Shown: positions 20,440-29,175, counted from the stretch's first letter. The stretch: DNA of 64,000 nt from Virgibacillus sp. NKC19-3 (GCF_019837165.1 NZ_JAGYHC010000001.1:1984001-2048000), one strand, 5' to 3'. Notes: generated by a model from the sequence alone, not told the origin. Program-made: numbers and translations.

Positions 20440-20534
20440 GCCTGGGACAAAACAAACGTGCTTAACTAAAAAAAAAACATTTCCGAAGTGATGTATGTTC
20501 CGAATTTATTTGTTAAAACACTTTTGTCCCAGCC
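20440..20534. repeat. Inverted-repeat element, family B, copy 1 (compact)
   Basis: A 95-bp element with terminal arms GCCTGGGACAAAA (20440-20452) and TTTTGTCCCAGCC (20522-20534) around an AT-rich core. In reverse orientation it aligns with the longer copy at 37960-38168. Lying between convergent mtnN and sigK, it may serve as a bidirectional terminator. Confidence 0.7.
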
Positions 20535-20543
20535 TTTTATTCC

Positions 20544-21248
20544 TTATCCTCTTCGTTCATTTCGATAATATTCATGAAATACTTTCATTAACGCTCTTTT
20601 TTCAATTCGGGAGACATAACTCCGTGATATGTTTAATTTTTTGGCTATCTCACGTTGCGTCATTTCTTTGTAGTCATTTAACCCATAACGATAAACAATT
20701 ACTTCTCTTTCTCGATTGTCAAGAATGGTAAAATAATCCTGCATTTTTTCTATTTCCATATTTAATTGAATAAATTCGATAACATCTTCGTTTTCTGCCT
20801 CCAGAATATCAATTAAACTAATTTCATTTCCTTCTTTATCCTGCCCGATAGGGTCTTGGAGGGAAACGTCTTTTTTTACTTTTTTAAGTGCACGTAAATG
20901 CATTAGTATTTCGTTTTCAATGCATCGTGCAGCATATGTTGCAAGCTTCGTACCTTTATCGACAGAGAAGCTTTCAACCCCCTTAATTAAACCAATTGTT
21001 CCTATTGAGATTAAATCCTCCATATCTTCTCCGGTGTTCTCGAATTTCTTTACAATGTGTGCTACTAGGCGTAAATTATGTTCGATGAGCTTATTTCTAG
21101 CATCTTCATCGCCGTTTTGCATTGCCTTAATGTATTTTGCTTCCTCATCCGGCGGTAGGGGTTGTGGGAAGGCGTGATTTTTTACATAGGAGACGAAGAA
21201 GACTGCCTCTTTGATAAGTAGGGCGAGAACGCTTAAAATTCCGGACAA
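20544..21248 (-). CDS. sigK: RNA polymerase sporulation sigma factor SigK (pro-sigma-K)
   Basis: The late mother-cell sigma factor, made as an inactive precursor. Seen: 234 residues in one unbroken frame; a hydrophobic pro-sequence of about 20 residues ahead of [13 protein letters not shown], region 2 ([53 protein letters not shown]) and region 4 ([26 protein letters not shown]). It is not interrupted by a skin-type element. Start at TTG, 7 bases after a perfect GGAGGTG. Confidence 0.96.
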   Translation of the reverse strand: MSGILSVLALLIKEAVFFVSYVKNHAFPQPLPPDEEAKYIKAMQNGDEDARNKLIEHNLRLVAHIVKKFENTGEDMEDLISIGTIGLIKGVESFSVDKGTKLATYAARCIENEILMHLRALKKVKKDVSLQDPIGQDKEGNEISLIDILEAENEDVIEFIQLNMEIEKMQDYFTILDNREREVIVYRYGLNDYKEMTQREIAKKLNISRSYVSRIEKRALMKVFHEYYRNERRG

Positions 21249-21274
21249 ACGCGTGCACCTCCTAATGTTATATG

Positions 21275-21300
21275 GGTATTTGCCTATATAACATCTTTAT
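21275..21300. other. Near-palindrome in the sigK leader
   Basis: An inverted repeat with arms ATGTTATAT-GG and CCTATATAACAT (centre near 21281) just ahead of the sigK ribosome binding site on the minus strand. It contains a CATATAAC string resembling a sigma-E -10 element, but I could not place a -35 at the proper distance. It could be a hairpin or an operator. Confidence 0.3.
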
Positions 21301-21342
21301 GTGGAATTTAGAGTTTCGTGTCTGTCCTTCTTCATTTAAATA

Positions 21343-21373
21343 AAAAGGTGCCCTAAAGTTTACGCCTGACACC
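21343..21373 (-). terminator. Terminator of the murE-type gene
   Basis: On the minus strand GGTGTC (21368-21373) pairs with GGCACC (21347-21352) with one G-T wobble, followed by TTTTTATTT. It sits 9 bases after the stop codon. Confidence 0.6.
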
Positions 21374-21381
21374 AATAACAA

Positions 21382-22848
21382 TTAGTTATATTTTAAAAGC
21401 AACTCTGCTTCAGCAATTTTCACATCACTATGAGGATGCTTTTTGTTTTTAATGATTTGTGTTTGTTCTTGGCCTTTACCGGCAAAAACAAGTATGTCTC
21501 CGGGCTCACTCATTGTAATGGCGTGAGTAATAGCTTCTTTGCGATCGGATAGTAATATATAATTATCGTGTAGCATTCCTTTTTCCATATCCAATAAAAT
21601 GGCATGTGGTTCCTCAAATCTTGGGTCATTGACGGTTAATATAACATAGTCAGCAATGGATGCTTTTTCAGCCATGAGCGGACGTTTAGATCTATCTCTG
21701 TCTCCACCCGTTCCCACAACGAAAATAAGTCTGTTTTGTTTAAAAGGTAAAACAGATGCAATAGATTTTTCAATAGCATCTGGTGTATGTGCATAATCCA
21801 AATACATCGTAATCGGGGCATGGAGATCCAATTTTTCCATTCTTCCATGGATTGGATGTAAATCTTTTATTATGGTTGTTAAATAAGCCACAGACATTCC
21901 TTTAGCAAATAAGGAAGCTATTGCTGCCAATGCATTATATACATTGAATTCCCCGAGTAACTTTAGCTCTACATCAAACGTTCCTTCAGGTGAATGTAAT
22001 GTAAATTGTGTTTTGTCCTGATAATATTGGATAGCTTTTGCTTGGAAATGCGATTGATTGACAATACTGTAGGTTATGACTTCGACAGGTGTAAGGGAAC
22101 TATATATATCTGACCATGGATCATCCACATTGAGTACCACATATTTTTCTTTTGTTAAATCATTTCCCAACTGGGAAAACAGTAATCCTTTGACATAACC
22201 ATATTGATCCATGGTCTTATGATAATCCAGATGATCTTGCGAAAGATTTGTGAATGTGACAATATCAAAATCCACACCCCATAGACGTCCTTGAGATAGT
22301 CCATGGGAAGAAACTTCCATAACCATATTACTTGTGTTTTGGTTCACCGATTTACGAATCAACTGTTGATTTGTTAAACAATCAGAGGTGGTATTGTTGC
22401 TGGGTATTATTTCCCCCTCGAGTTCTAATCCGATGGAACTGGAAAGGGCCGTCTTTTGATTATCTTTTTGTAACAGTGCTTTTATTAAATTGGTTACAGT
22501 CGTTTTTCCATTTGTACCGGTAACACCAAAAAGGAACATTTGCAGGGAAGGGTAGTCGAAGAATTTATTCGCAAGAAGTGCCATTGCTTTACATGTATCA
22601 TGTACAACTACTAAAGCCGCTTTATCATAATCAATATGCAATTTCTCTTCAGCTAAAATCAACTTTGCGCCGTTTTTAATCGCATCTGAATGAAAATCAT
22701 GGCCGTCCGCGGTATATCCGCGTATACATACAAATAATGCGTTATTTTCAACTTTTCTGGAATCATGCTGGATGGATGTTATGTCATTTGGCAGTGTTCC
22801 ATATATTTTTTTCAATCGTAAACTGGATAGTAATTCAGTAGTAATCAT
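21382..22848 (-). CDS. MurE-type UDP-MurNAc-tripeptide ligase, atypical paralog
   Basis: Mur-ligase family enzyme, 488 residues, closest in architecture to MurE, which adds the third amino acid to the peptidoglycan stem peptide. Seen: ATP loop GVTGTNGKTT (108-117), SSHGLSQGR, DHLDYH, the carbamylated-lysine position (Lys220), HGRMEKL and DYAHTPDA. The diaminopimelate motif DNPR reads NDPR (407-410) and the usual GKGHE reads GKGQE. It lies outside a division-wall cluster, between sigK and mrp, so I infer a second MurE beside a housekeeping one. Substrate is uncertain. Confidence 0.82.
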   Translation of the reverse strand: MITTELLSSLRLKKIYGTLPNDITSIQHDSRKVENNALFVCIRGYTADGHDFHSDAIKNGAKLILAEEKLHIDYDKAALVVVHDTCKAMALLANKFFDYPSLQMFLFGVTGTNGKTTVTNLIKALLQKDNQKTALSSSIGLELEGEIIPSNNTTSDCLTNQQLIRKSVNQNTSNMVMEVSSHGLSQGRLWGVDFDIVTFTNLSQDHLDYHKTMDQYGYVKGLLFSQLGNDLTKEKYVVLNVDDPWSDIYSSLTPVEVITYSIVNQSHFQAKAIQYYQDKTQFTLHSPEGTFDVELKLLGEFNVYNALAAIASLFAKGMSVAYLTTIIKDLHPIHGRMEKLDLHAPITMYLDYAHTPDAIEKSIASVLPFKQNRLIFVVGTGGDRDRSKRPLMAEKASIADYVILTVNDPRFEEPHAILLDMEKGMLHDNYILLSDRKEAITHAITMSEPGDILVFAGKGQEQTQIIKNKKHPHSDVKIAEAELLLKYN

Positions 22849-22930
22849 ATTGTATAACCTCTCATAATTTTGTATTACTTATATAATTCCATTTAAAAAT
22901 GATGCTATGTATGGCAGTTTTAAGGAAGAA

Positions 22931-22958
22931 AAAAAGTGACATTGTCATGTCACTTTTT
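22931..22958 (-). terminator. Terminator of the mrp operon
   Basis: A perfect inverted repeat, AAAAAGTGACAT (22931-22942) with ATGTCACTTTTT (22947-22958) around a 4-base loop, just after the mrpG stop. It ends in T on either strand. Confidence 0.85.
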
Positions 22959-22970
22959 GAGAGTTTCCCT

Positions 22971-23342
22971 TTATTTCATTTTACGCTTATTATCAATTGC
23001 TTCCTGATATGCATCATTTCTATGTTTAAGGATCGGTTTAATACCCTGAGAATGTGCTGCTCTGCCTAGCATGTGTGCAGCTACTGGGGAAGTTAATAAT
23101 ATAAACACGATGGCTAATAATAATTTCCCACTTACAATTGATTCGTTTACATACAGAAATAAAAATGCCCCCGTTAAAACACATGCAATACCTAATGTAG
23201 GTGCTTTTGTAGCAGCATGTAATCTTGTATACAGATCAGGGAAACGGACCATTCCGACAGCTGCTGACAAGATTAAAAATGTTCCTGTCAATAGGAGTAG
23301 TATGGTTAATATGTTTATAATTATCTCAGTTATCTCTGTCAA
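22971..23342 (-). CDS. mrpG: Na+/H+ antiporter subunit G (MrpG/MnhG)
   Basis: Small membrane subunit of the Mrp antiporter, 123 residues. Seen: three membrane helices (about 7-30, 40-62, 70-90) and the family core AAVGMVRFPDLYTRLHAATKAPTLG. It starts at TTG, overlapping the end of mrpF, with AAGGGTG upstream. A basic C-terminal tail (KPILKHRNDAYQEAIDNKRKMK) follows the last helix. It is the last gene of the operon. Confidence 0.93.
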   Translation of the reverse strand: MTEITEIIINILTILLLLTGTFLILSAAVGMVRFPDLYTRLHAATKAPTLGIACVLTGAFLFLYVNESIVSGKLLLAIVFILLTSPVAAHMLGRAAHSQGIKPILKHRNDAYQEAIDNKRKMK

Positions 23343-23634
23343 TTATAACACCCTTTTCCAGATATTTTGCAATAGCGAGTGTACCTAAGAAAGCAAGTAT
23401 ACCAATTAACAATACAACATCATTTAATTTGTCGGTAATCAGTAATATAGACATCAATCCAGCTATTCCCATTAAATCAATACCCATAGCATCCAGTGCA
23501 ATGGCTCGATCCGCCTGTGTAGGACCTGCTATAATCCGGTACAAGAGCAAAATAAGTGCTATAGATATCCCTGCTAGGCAAATAAGTACAGTGATTTCAA
23601 GAATTTTCTCTGTTAACACTAGAAAATCCGTCAT
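23326..23634 (-). CDS. mrpF: Na+/H+ antiporter subunit F (MrpF/MnhF)
   Basis: A 102-residue membrane subunit with three helices and the family segment YRIIAGPTQADRAIALDAMGIDLMGI, followed by AFLGTLAIAKYLEKG. Its ATG overlaps the mrpE stop (ATGA), with GGAGGTG as ribosome binding site, so translation is coupled. Required with the other small subunits for assembly of the complex in studied bacilli. Confidence 0.95.
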   Translation of the reverse strand: MTDFLVLTEKILEITVLICLAGISIALILLLYRIIAGPTQADRAIALDAMGIDLMGIAGLMSILLITDKLNDVVLLIGILAFLGTLAIAKYLEKGVIIDRDN

Positions 23635-24107
23635 CTTGTCACCTCCATGATAGCTTTCTCAAACGTATTTTTAATGGAACGAATTTCTTCATCTATATTT
23701 TCAATATTCATGGCGTGAATGTATAATTTGGAATTATCCTCTGATACTGCAATCGTTAATGTTCCTGGAGTTAATGAGATGAAATTTGCTAACAAGTTAA
23801 TTTCCCAGTTACTCGTTAGATCAAGCGGTAACTCAAAAATTCCCGGTTCCACGTCAGGTTCAGGCGTGTAAATATACTTAACCATTTCAACATTTGACAA
23901 GACTAATTCCTTGGTAAATATCAAAACTAGTTTTATTATCTTGAAAAATCGATGCATATAGAAGTTTCCCGGAATAAACCGCCTTAATAAAAACAGTAAA
24001 AGTATCCCTAATAAATATCCAGTGATAAAACTGACACCTGTATAAGATTCACTTAAAAACATCCACATAACTGCAATGATTAAATTAATAACTATCTGAA
24101 AGGCCAT
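23631..24107 (-). CDS. mrpE: Na+/H+ antiporter subunit E (MrpE/MnhE)
   Basis: A 158-residue membrane subunit. Seen: N-terminal hydrophobic segments (residues 5-40 and 50-75), the conserved ELVLSNVEMVKYIY, and the C-terminal soluble part with LLANFISLTPGTLTIAVSED and IHAMNIEN, all typical of MrpE. The ribosome binding site AAAGGAG overlaps the end of mrpD. Confidence 0.95.
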   Translation of the reverse strand: MAFQIVINLIIAVMWMFLSESYTGVSFITGYLLGILLLFLLRRFIPGNFYMHRFFKIIKLVLIFTKELVLSNVEMVKYIYTPEPDVEPGIFELPLDLTSNWEINLLANFISLTPGTLTIAVSEDNSKLYIHAMNIENIDEEIRSIKNTFEKAIMEVTR

Positions 24108-24114
24108 AGTTTGA

Positions 24115-25596
24115 TTACTCCTTTAATACAGAATCAATATAGATTTGTGGATCAATCAAATTTGTTGCAATCGAATCAACAATTGGATAGAAAAATTCTG
24201 CTCCTATTCCTAATACAACGGAAATTGCTAGTAAGATTGCAATTGGTGTGATTAATCCCTTTGTCGGTTTTATTTCAAGTGTTGTACTTTCATCTTTGCT
24301 CCCCCAAAAGCCTTTGATGAAAATCTTCATGATTGAATAAAGAATTAATAAACTGGTAGCCAACGTTATAATGGCAATAATAATTTCGCCACTTGCAAAT
24401 GCTCCTCTTAGAAGCAGTAATTTTCCAATGAAACCACTGAAGGGTGGAATACCTGCTAAAACAAATGCAGCGATAAAGAGCAACCATCCAAGAAGTGGAT
24501 AATAATGGATTAAACCACTCATTTTGCGTAAATCCGAGGTTCCTGCAATATAAACAATGGCACCTACTAATAAAAATAGGACGGATTTAATAATCATATC
24601 ATGAACTAAATAATAAATAGAACCACTTAATCCATCAGCATTGAATACTCCTATACCCATGAGAATAAACCCAATAGCAGGTATGATGTTATATGCTACG
24701 ATTAGTTTAATGTTATTTGTCGATAGGGCACCAATGACGCCAAAAATCATCGAAAGACCGGCGATCCAAATAAATACTTCATGGGTTAAATCTATTTTAT
24801 GAATAAAGATGAGCGAGAACACACGAAGGATGGAATACACTCCCACCTTGGTTAATAATGCGCCAAACAATGCTGATATAACCGGATTTGGAACAATATA
24901 CGATTTTGGTAACCAATAATATAGTGGGAAAAGCGCTGCCTTTGTTGCAAATACAAAAAACAGCAATATTCCAACTGTCGTCAGGATTCCTTGTTGATCA
25001 ACCTCCTGAACACGTTCAGCAATATGCGCCATATTTACTGTTCCAACAACTCCATATAAAAAAGCAACTGCGGTTACGAACAACATAGACGAAAATAGGT
25101 TAATTAACAAATATTTAAGTGATTCCCGCAGCTGAACCTTTCCTCCTCCAAGAACAATTAATGCATAGGAAGCCATTAATAAAACCTCAAAAAACACGAA
25201 AAGGTTAAATAAATCTCCGGTTATAAAAGCACCGGAAACTCCTGTTATAAGGAAAAAGAAAAAGGGGTAGAAATAAAATCTTTCTTTATCACCGAGTCCA
25301 GCATGTGGTGCATAAAAAGCGCATGCTGTTGTAATTATATTTGTTGTTAGAAGGAGAACAGCAGCAAGTGTATCTACGACTAATATAATTCCATACGGTG
25401 CCGCCCACGCCCCGGTTTCCAATATGATTGATCCATTTTCTACGACATACCAAAAAATGTATCCACTAGCACCTAGACTGATTAGGGAAAAAACCTTCGT
25501 CAATCCGCGTGAAATCTTCACTTTGGAATTGAAAAAGATCAGGATGATAGCGGCAGTTAATGGAATGATGATTGGTAATACTGCTAAATTACTCAT
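24115..25596 (-). CDS. mrpD: Na+/H+ antiporter subunit D (MrpD/MnhD)
   Basis: Large membrane subunit of about 493 residues, homologous to complex I subunits NuoM/NuoN, with about 14 helices. Seen: the key glutamate in NLFVFFEVLLMASYALIVLGG, lysine-bearing ATKAALFPLYYWLPKSYIVPNP, and FIGKLLLLRGAF. The ATG at 25596 overlaps the mrpC stop (ATGAGTAA) and follows AGGGGTGAGG; a GTG at 25605 falls inside that site. Confidence 0.95.
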   Translation of the reverse strand: MSNLAVLPIIIPLTAAIILIFFNSKVKISRGLTKVFSLISLGASGYIFWYVVENGSIILETGAWAAPYGIILVVDTLAAVLLLTTNIITTACAFYAPHAGLGDKERFYFYPFFFFLITGVSGAFITGDLFNLFVFFEVLLMASYALIVLGGGKVQLRESLKYLLINLFSSMLFVTAVAFLYGVVGTVNMAHIAERVQEVDQQGILTTVGILLFFVFATKAALFPLYYWLPKSYIVPNPVISALFGALLTKVGVYSILRVFSLIFIHKIDLTHEVFIWIAGLSMIFGVIGALSTNNIKLIVAYNIIPAIGFILMGIGVFNADGLSGSIYYLVHDMIIKSVLFLLVGAIVYIAGTSDLRKMSGLIHYYPLLGWLLFIAAFVLAGIPPFSGFIGKLLLLRGAFASGEIIIAIITLATSLLILYSIMKIFIKGFWGSKDESTTLEIKPTKGLITPIAILLAISVVLGIGAEFFYPIVDSIATNLIDPQIYIDSVLKE

Positions 25597-25927
25597 TATC
25601 CTCACCCCTTAACTGTTCCATATCATCTGTATTATTCTCTTTCGTTGTTCGGTATGCCAGAACTAATAGAAGACTTGTAACCCCGAAGCTGATAACGATC
25701 GATGTCAGGATTAATGCTTGCGGCAGAGGGTCGGTGTATTCAGATACACCATCGGTCAACACAGGTGGCTGACCAGTTTTTAATCCACCCATGGTAAAAA
25801 TAAACACGTGGGCCCCGTGTGTAAGCAACGTAGTACCAATAACGATTCGAAGTAATTGTTTTTGTAATATGTTGTAAATAGCAGTTGCAAATAAAATACC
25901 TGCTAAAATTGATGTCATGATTTCCAA
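25589..25927 (-). CDS. mrpC: Na+/H+ antiporter subunit C (MrpC/MnhC)
   Basis: A 112-residue, three-helix subunit homologous to NuoK. Seen: MEIMTSILAGILFATAIYNIL, VIGTTLLTHGAHVFIFTMGGL and DPLPQALILTSIVISFGVTS, close to the Bacillus subunit. It starts at TTG, directly after the mrpA stop (TAATTG), served by AAGGGGGCG inside the mrpA end. In standard operons mrpB lies between mrpA and mrpC; none is present here. Confidence 0.94.
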   Translation of the reverse strand: MEIMTSILAGILFATAIYNILQKQLLRIVIGTTLLTHGAHVFIFTMGGLKTGQPPVLTDGVSEYTDPLPQALILTSIVISFGVTSLLLVLAYRTTKENNTDDMEQLRGEDNE

Positions 25928-28249
25928 TTATTTCGCCCCCTTATTCTTTTTTAGTTTAATGAGGCTGTATATGGCGAGTGCTGCGATTCCAAGAACAGTG
26001 ATTTCAAACAATGTATCCAAGCCACGCATATCAACCAGGATAACATTAACAACGTTATCGCCCCCACCCAATGTATAGGATGTTTCCAAGTAATATTCAG
26101 AAATAGAATCAAACCAATCCGTACTATGTGCTGAAATTCCTATTAATGCCATTAATGTACCAAAGCCTATGGAAATGGTAGCATTCGTAATCTTACTACG
26201 GGCTGATTCTTTTCTTTTTTTCAGTTTCGGTAAGTGATAGAAACAAAGTAAAAATAATGCAACAGTAACTGTTTCTACAACAAATTGTGTTAGTGCGATA
26301 TCCGGTGCCCGGTAAATAACAAATAGCATCGCAATACCATAGCCAACAACACCTAATACCAAAATTGCAGCGATATTATTTTTGGTGAAAATGGTTGCCA
26401 AAGCGGCGATAACCATAACAAGGATGATAGATAATTCAATCAACGATACGTCAGCTGCATTGTCAACATTAATGGTAAAACCTTCTGTTGCAAACATAAA
26501 TCCAAATGTAATAATTAATGTAGCTCCCAAAATAAGGGACATATATGTTTTTAATGATCCATTCATATACACGTTTGTGATTTTTGCGGTGTAAGGTTCT
26601 ATTTTTTGTATAATTGCATCATATACCCTATTAAAACTCATCTTACCAGGTAGAACGCGATATACGCTGCTCCATTTTTTACGTGTTCCAAAAAGCAAAA
26701 TACCAACGCCAACTACAGCTAATGACATTAATAAAGGTGGATAAGCAAACCCATGCCAGAAGCTAACTTCCTGAAATTCCACTGCGCTATTTACAGCTGA
26801 AGCTGCATGCTGCAGGAATGGAGCGTTGACCATATTAGGGAATAAGCCAATTAGTATAACGCCTAAGACAAGGATAATTGGTGGTATTAACATCCCAATT
26901 GGTGCTTCATGTGGTTTTTTAGGCAATTGATCTAATTGTTTCGGGCCGGTAAATGTACCAAAAAAGAAATACATGGAATAAACAAATGTAAAAATGCTGC
27001 CGAGTACTGCTAGATATGGCATTGCCTGACTGAATAGATTTGCTTCTGTTAAACCTAATGTTGCATCAAAGAATAGTTCTTTACTGTAGAAACCATTTAA
27101 GAATGGGAGGGGAACTCCCGCCATTGAAAAGGTTGCAAATAAAGTAAGTGTTGCTGCAATAGGCATAAATGTTACGAGGCCACCTAATTTGCGGATATCT
27201 CTTGTACCTGTCTCGTGATCGATAATTCCGGCAACCATAAACAAGCTTCCTTTAAAGGTTGCATGGTTTAAGATATGGAATACAGCTGCAAATACTGCAG
27301 CTTGTGTGCCAAAACCAAACATGGCCATAATCATACCTAATTGGCTTATCGTGGAATATGCTAATATGGCTTTTAAATCCGTCTGTCGAACGGCCATATA
27401 GGATGCCCAACATAACGTTAGTATCCCAACTAGACTTACAATAATAACAAACCATTCATATGTTGAAAATATAGGTGAGAACCTAGCTACTAGATATATT
27501 CCTGCTTTAACCATTGTTGCTGAATGTAAGTACGCACTAACAGGTGTGGGTGCCTCCATTGCATCTGGCAACCATATATGGAAGGGAAATTGAGCTGATT
27601 TCGTAAAAGCTCCTAAAAGAATGAAAATAAGTATAAGCGGTAAATACTTACTGCTCATAATAACATCTACTTGTTCGATCATCCCCTGAATACTTGCTGT
27701 TTCGGTAATGACATATAGTAGAGTAAATCCACCAAGCATGCTTAATCCACCGAAAATCGTTATGAGCATTGACTTTAAGGCACCATACCTGGAGCGCTCT
27801 TTGAAATGCCAATACCCAATTAACAGAAATGAAGAAATGGATGTTAATTCCCAAAATGTATATAATACGAAAACATTATCGGATAACACAACACCAAGCA
27901 TAGCTGTCATAAACATGAGTAAGTAAACATAGAAACTTCCCAATTTTTCTGCTTTATCTAAATAAAATATAGAATAAAGGACGACAAGTGCCCCAATACC
28001 GCTAATAAGTAAAACGAATAATAAGCTTAGTCCATCGAGGTAAAAGTCAAAATCTATCCCCAAAGAAGGGATCCAGTTGTACGTTTGCCTCAGCGGGCTA
28101 AAGTCACTCCCAATAAATTGAATAAAATAAAGGAAAATAATAAAGGGGACAAAAAATACAAAATAACCAGTATGTATTCTTTGTTTCATTTTGCTTAAAA
28201 AAGGAATGAAACATGCAATAAGAAGTGGTGCTAATACTGCGACTATCAT
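25928..28249 (-). CDS. mrpA: Na+/H+ antiporter subunit A (MrpA/MnhA)
   Basis: Largest subunit, 773 residues and about 20 helices, homologous to NuoL with a C-terminal part related to MbhD/NuoJ. Seen: the key glutamate in LYTFWELTSISSFLLIGYW, KSAQFPFHIWLPDAMEAPTPVSAYLHSATMVKAG with its lysines and histidines, and the C-terminal RAPDIALTQFVVETVTVALFL and GLDTLFEITVLGIAALAIYSL. It ends as ordinary MrpA proteins end, so mrpB is not fused to it. TAAGGAGGAATC precedes the ATG. Confidence 0.95.
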   Translation of the reverse strand: MIVAVLAPLLIACFIPFLSKMKQRIHTGYFVFFVPFIIFLYFIQFIGSDFSPLRQTYNWIPSLGIDFDFYLDGLSLLFVLLISGIGALVVLYSIFYLDKAEKLGSFYVYLLMFMTAMLGVVLSDNVFVLYTFWELTSISSFLLIGYWHFKERSRYGALKSMLITIFGGLSMLGGFTLLYVITETASIQGMIEQVDVIMSSKYLPLILIFILLGAFTKSAQFPFHIWLPDAMEAPTPVSAYLHSATMVKAGIYLVARFSPIFSTYEWFVIIVSLVGILTLCWASYMAVRQTDLKAILAYSTISQLGMIMAMFGFGTQAAVFAAVFHILNHATFKGSLFMVAGIIDHETGTRDIRKLGGLVTFMPIAATLTLFATFSMAGVPLPFLNGFYSKELFFDATLGLTEANLFSQAMPYLAVLGSIFTFVYSMYFFFGTFTGPKQLDQLPKKPHEAPIGMLIPPIILVLGVILIGLFPNMVNAPFLQHAASAVNSAVEFQEVSFWHGFAYPPLLMSLAVVGVGILLFGTRKKWSSVYRVLPGKMSFNRVYDAIIQKIEPYTAKITNVYMNGSLKTYMSLILGATLIITFGFMFATEGFTINVDNAADVSLIELSIILVMVIAALATIFTKNNIAAILVLGVVGYGIAMLFVIYRAPDIALTQFVVETVTVALFLLCFYHLPKLKKRKESARSKITNATISIGFGTLMALIGISAHSTDWFDSISEYYLETSYTLGGGDNVVNVILVDMRGLDTLFEITVLGIAALAIYSLIKLKKNKGAK

Positions 28250-28273
28250 TTAGTGGGATTCCTCCTTAATAAT

Positions 28274-28390
28274 TTAGTAATTAGATGTAGCTTCTGACAC
28301 AAAATAGGAAAAACGGTCTTCCTCATTATGGACAATGTAAGAAATATCATTCTTTTTTGCAGTAGGAGGTATAAAGCTTACCGTCTGCAT
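28274..28390 (-). CDS. Possible 38-residue peptide ahead of mrpA
   Basis: An open frame encoding 38 residues (begins MQTVSFIPPTAKKND, ends FSYFVSEATSNY). It stops 24 bases before the mrpA start, so it would be the first cistron of the mrp operon or a leader peptide. The residue mix looks protein-like, but I see no ribosome binding site before the ATG and do not recognise it. It could equally be chance or the remnant of a longer gene. The rest of 28391-28510 holds nothing I can identify. Confidence 0.25.
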   Translation of the reverse strand: MQTVSFIPPTAKKNDISYIVHNEEDRFSYFVSEATSNY

Positions 28391-28513
28391 AAGGGGAGTT
28401 AAAGCATAATGCAAGTGTTCTTACTTGGATATGTAGATTTCTGTTACAATAAAAAAAACTTGCCTAAGCTCGTATATTATCCAAGAAATAGTTTATCACA
28501 GTTTAGCTTGAAG

Positions 28514-28552
28514 AAAAATAAATAACCCCTATGATCTTAAGATATCACAGGG
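28514..28552 (-). terminator. Terminator of sda
   Basis: On the minus strand CCCTGTGAT (28544-28552) pairs with ATCATAGGG (28527-28535) around a short loop and is followed by TTATTTATTTTT. Confidence 0.65.
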
Positions 28553-28641
28553 ATTACGTTTGTAGAAATAGGTATATGAAAGGCTTAAATAAAAAGGAGG
28601 CTTGTCTATTAGCCAAGATCCGATTCGCCTTCATTTTTCTA

Positions 28642-28806
28642 TTATTTTATTGATGTGTACTGACCTGATCTTGAATTTCCTAATTTGTGGGTTAAATGTC
28701 TTCTATGAATTTCTTCTTCAATTAAGGCAAGAAAATCAGGGCTTAAATTTAATTCATTTGCTTTATGATAAGATTCCAATAATAGTGCATCTGACAAATG
28801 CTCCAT
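28642..28806 (-). CDS. sda: Sporulation histidine kinase inhibitor Sda
   Basis: A checkpoint protein that blocks KinA autophosphorylation and so delays sporulation when replication is disturbed. Seen: 54 residues with the Sda helical hairpin ([22 protein letters not shown] and [11 protein letters not shown]). The ATG at 28806 follows AGGAGGG; a longer upstream reading is not supported. It lies divergent from yqeG as in B. subtilis, with DnaA boxes upstream. Confidence 0.9.
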   Translation of the reverse strand: MEHLSDALLLESYHKANELNLSPDFLALIEEEIHRRHLTHKLGNSRSGQYTSIK

Positions 28807-28892
28807 AAATACAGCCCTCCTAAAAAGGATCAAATTCCAGTTATAAGCTAATAATAATTTACCATGATTCGAAGATCTGGACAAGGTAAAAG

Positions 28893-28991
28893 TTATCTAC
28901 ATAAGCCTGTAGATAACTTGTGCACAATAATTTATTACATGTTATAAATACCTTGATGTCAACTAATTATTTGTGAACAAAGTTATCCACA
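28893..28991. promoter_or_regulatory. DnaA-box cluster between sda and yqeG
   Basis: A perfect DnaA box TTATCCACA (28983-28991) and three near matches: TTATCTACA (28893-28901), TGTAGATAA on the other strand (28908-28916) and TTGTGCACA (28918-28926). In B. subtilis DnaA activates sda from such boxes. The arrangement here supports the same control; binding is inferred. Confidence 0.7.
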
Positions 28992-29175
28992 TTGCGAACA
29001 ATGGAGGAATTTGTCGAACGTTTTTTTAAAATAATAGCGAATAAAACGCATTTTTATAACGTCTATAATCATATAGTTATAAGTTTTCCTTTATTAATTT
29101 GTAAAGTTATTATAGGATTGGTATATGTAATTATGGCTTAAATGTTATTTGAAAAGGAATAATGAGGTGTAAGCA

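Noticed and set aside
20544-21248. Skin-like element in sigK
   Set aside because: The sigK frame is continuous over 234 residues with all regions present.
28602-28808. Plus-strand 68-codon frame over sda
   Set aside because: It lies antisense to sda, which has the family sequence and an AGGAGGG site.
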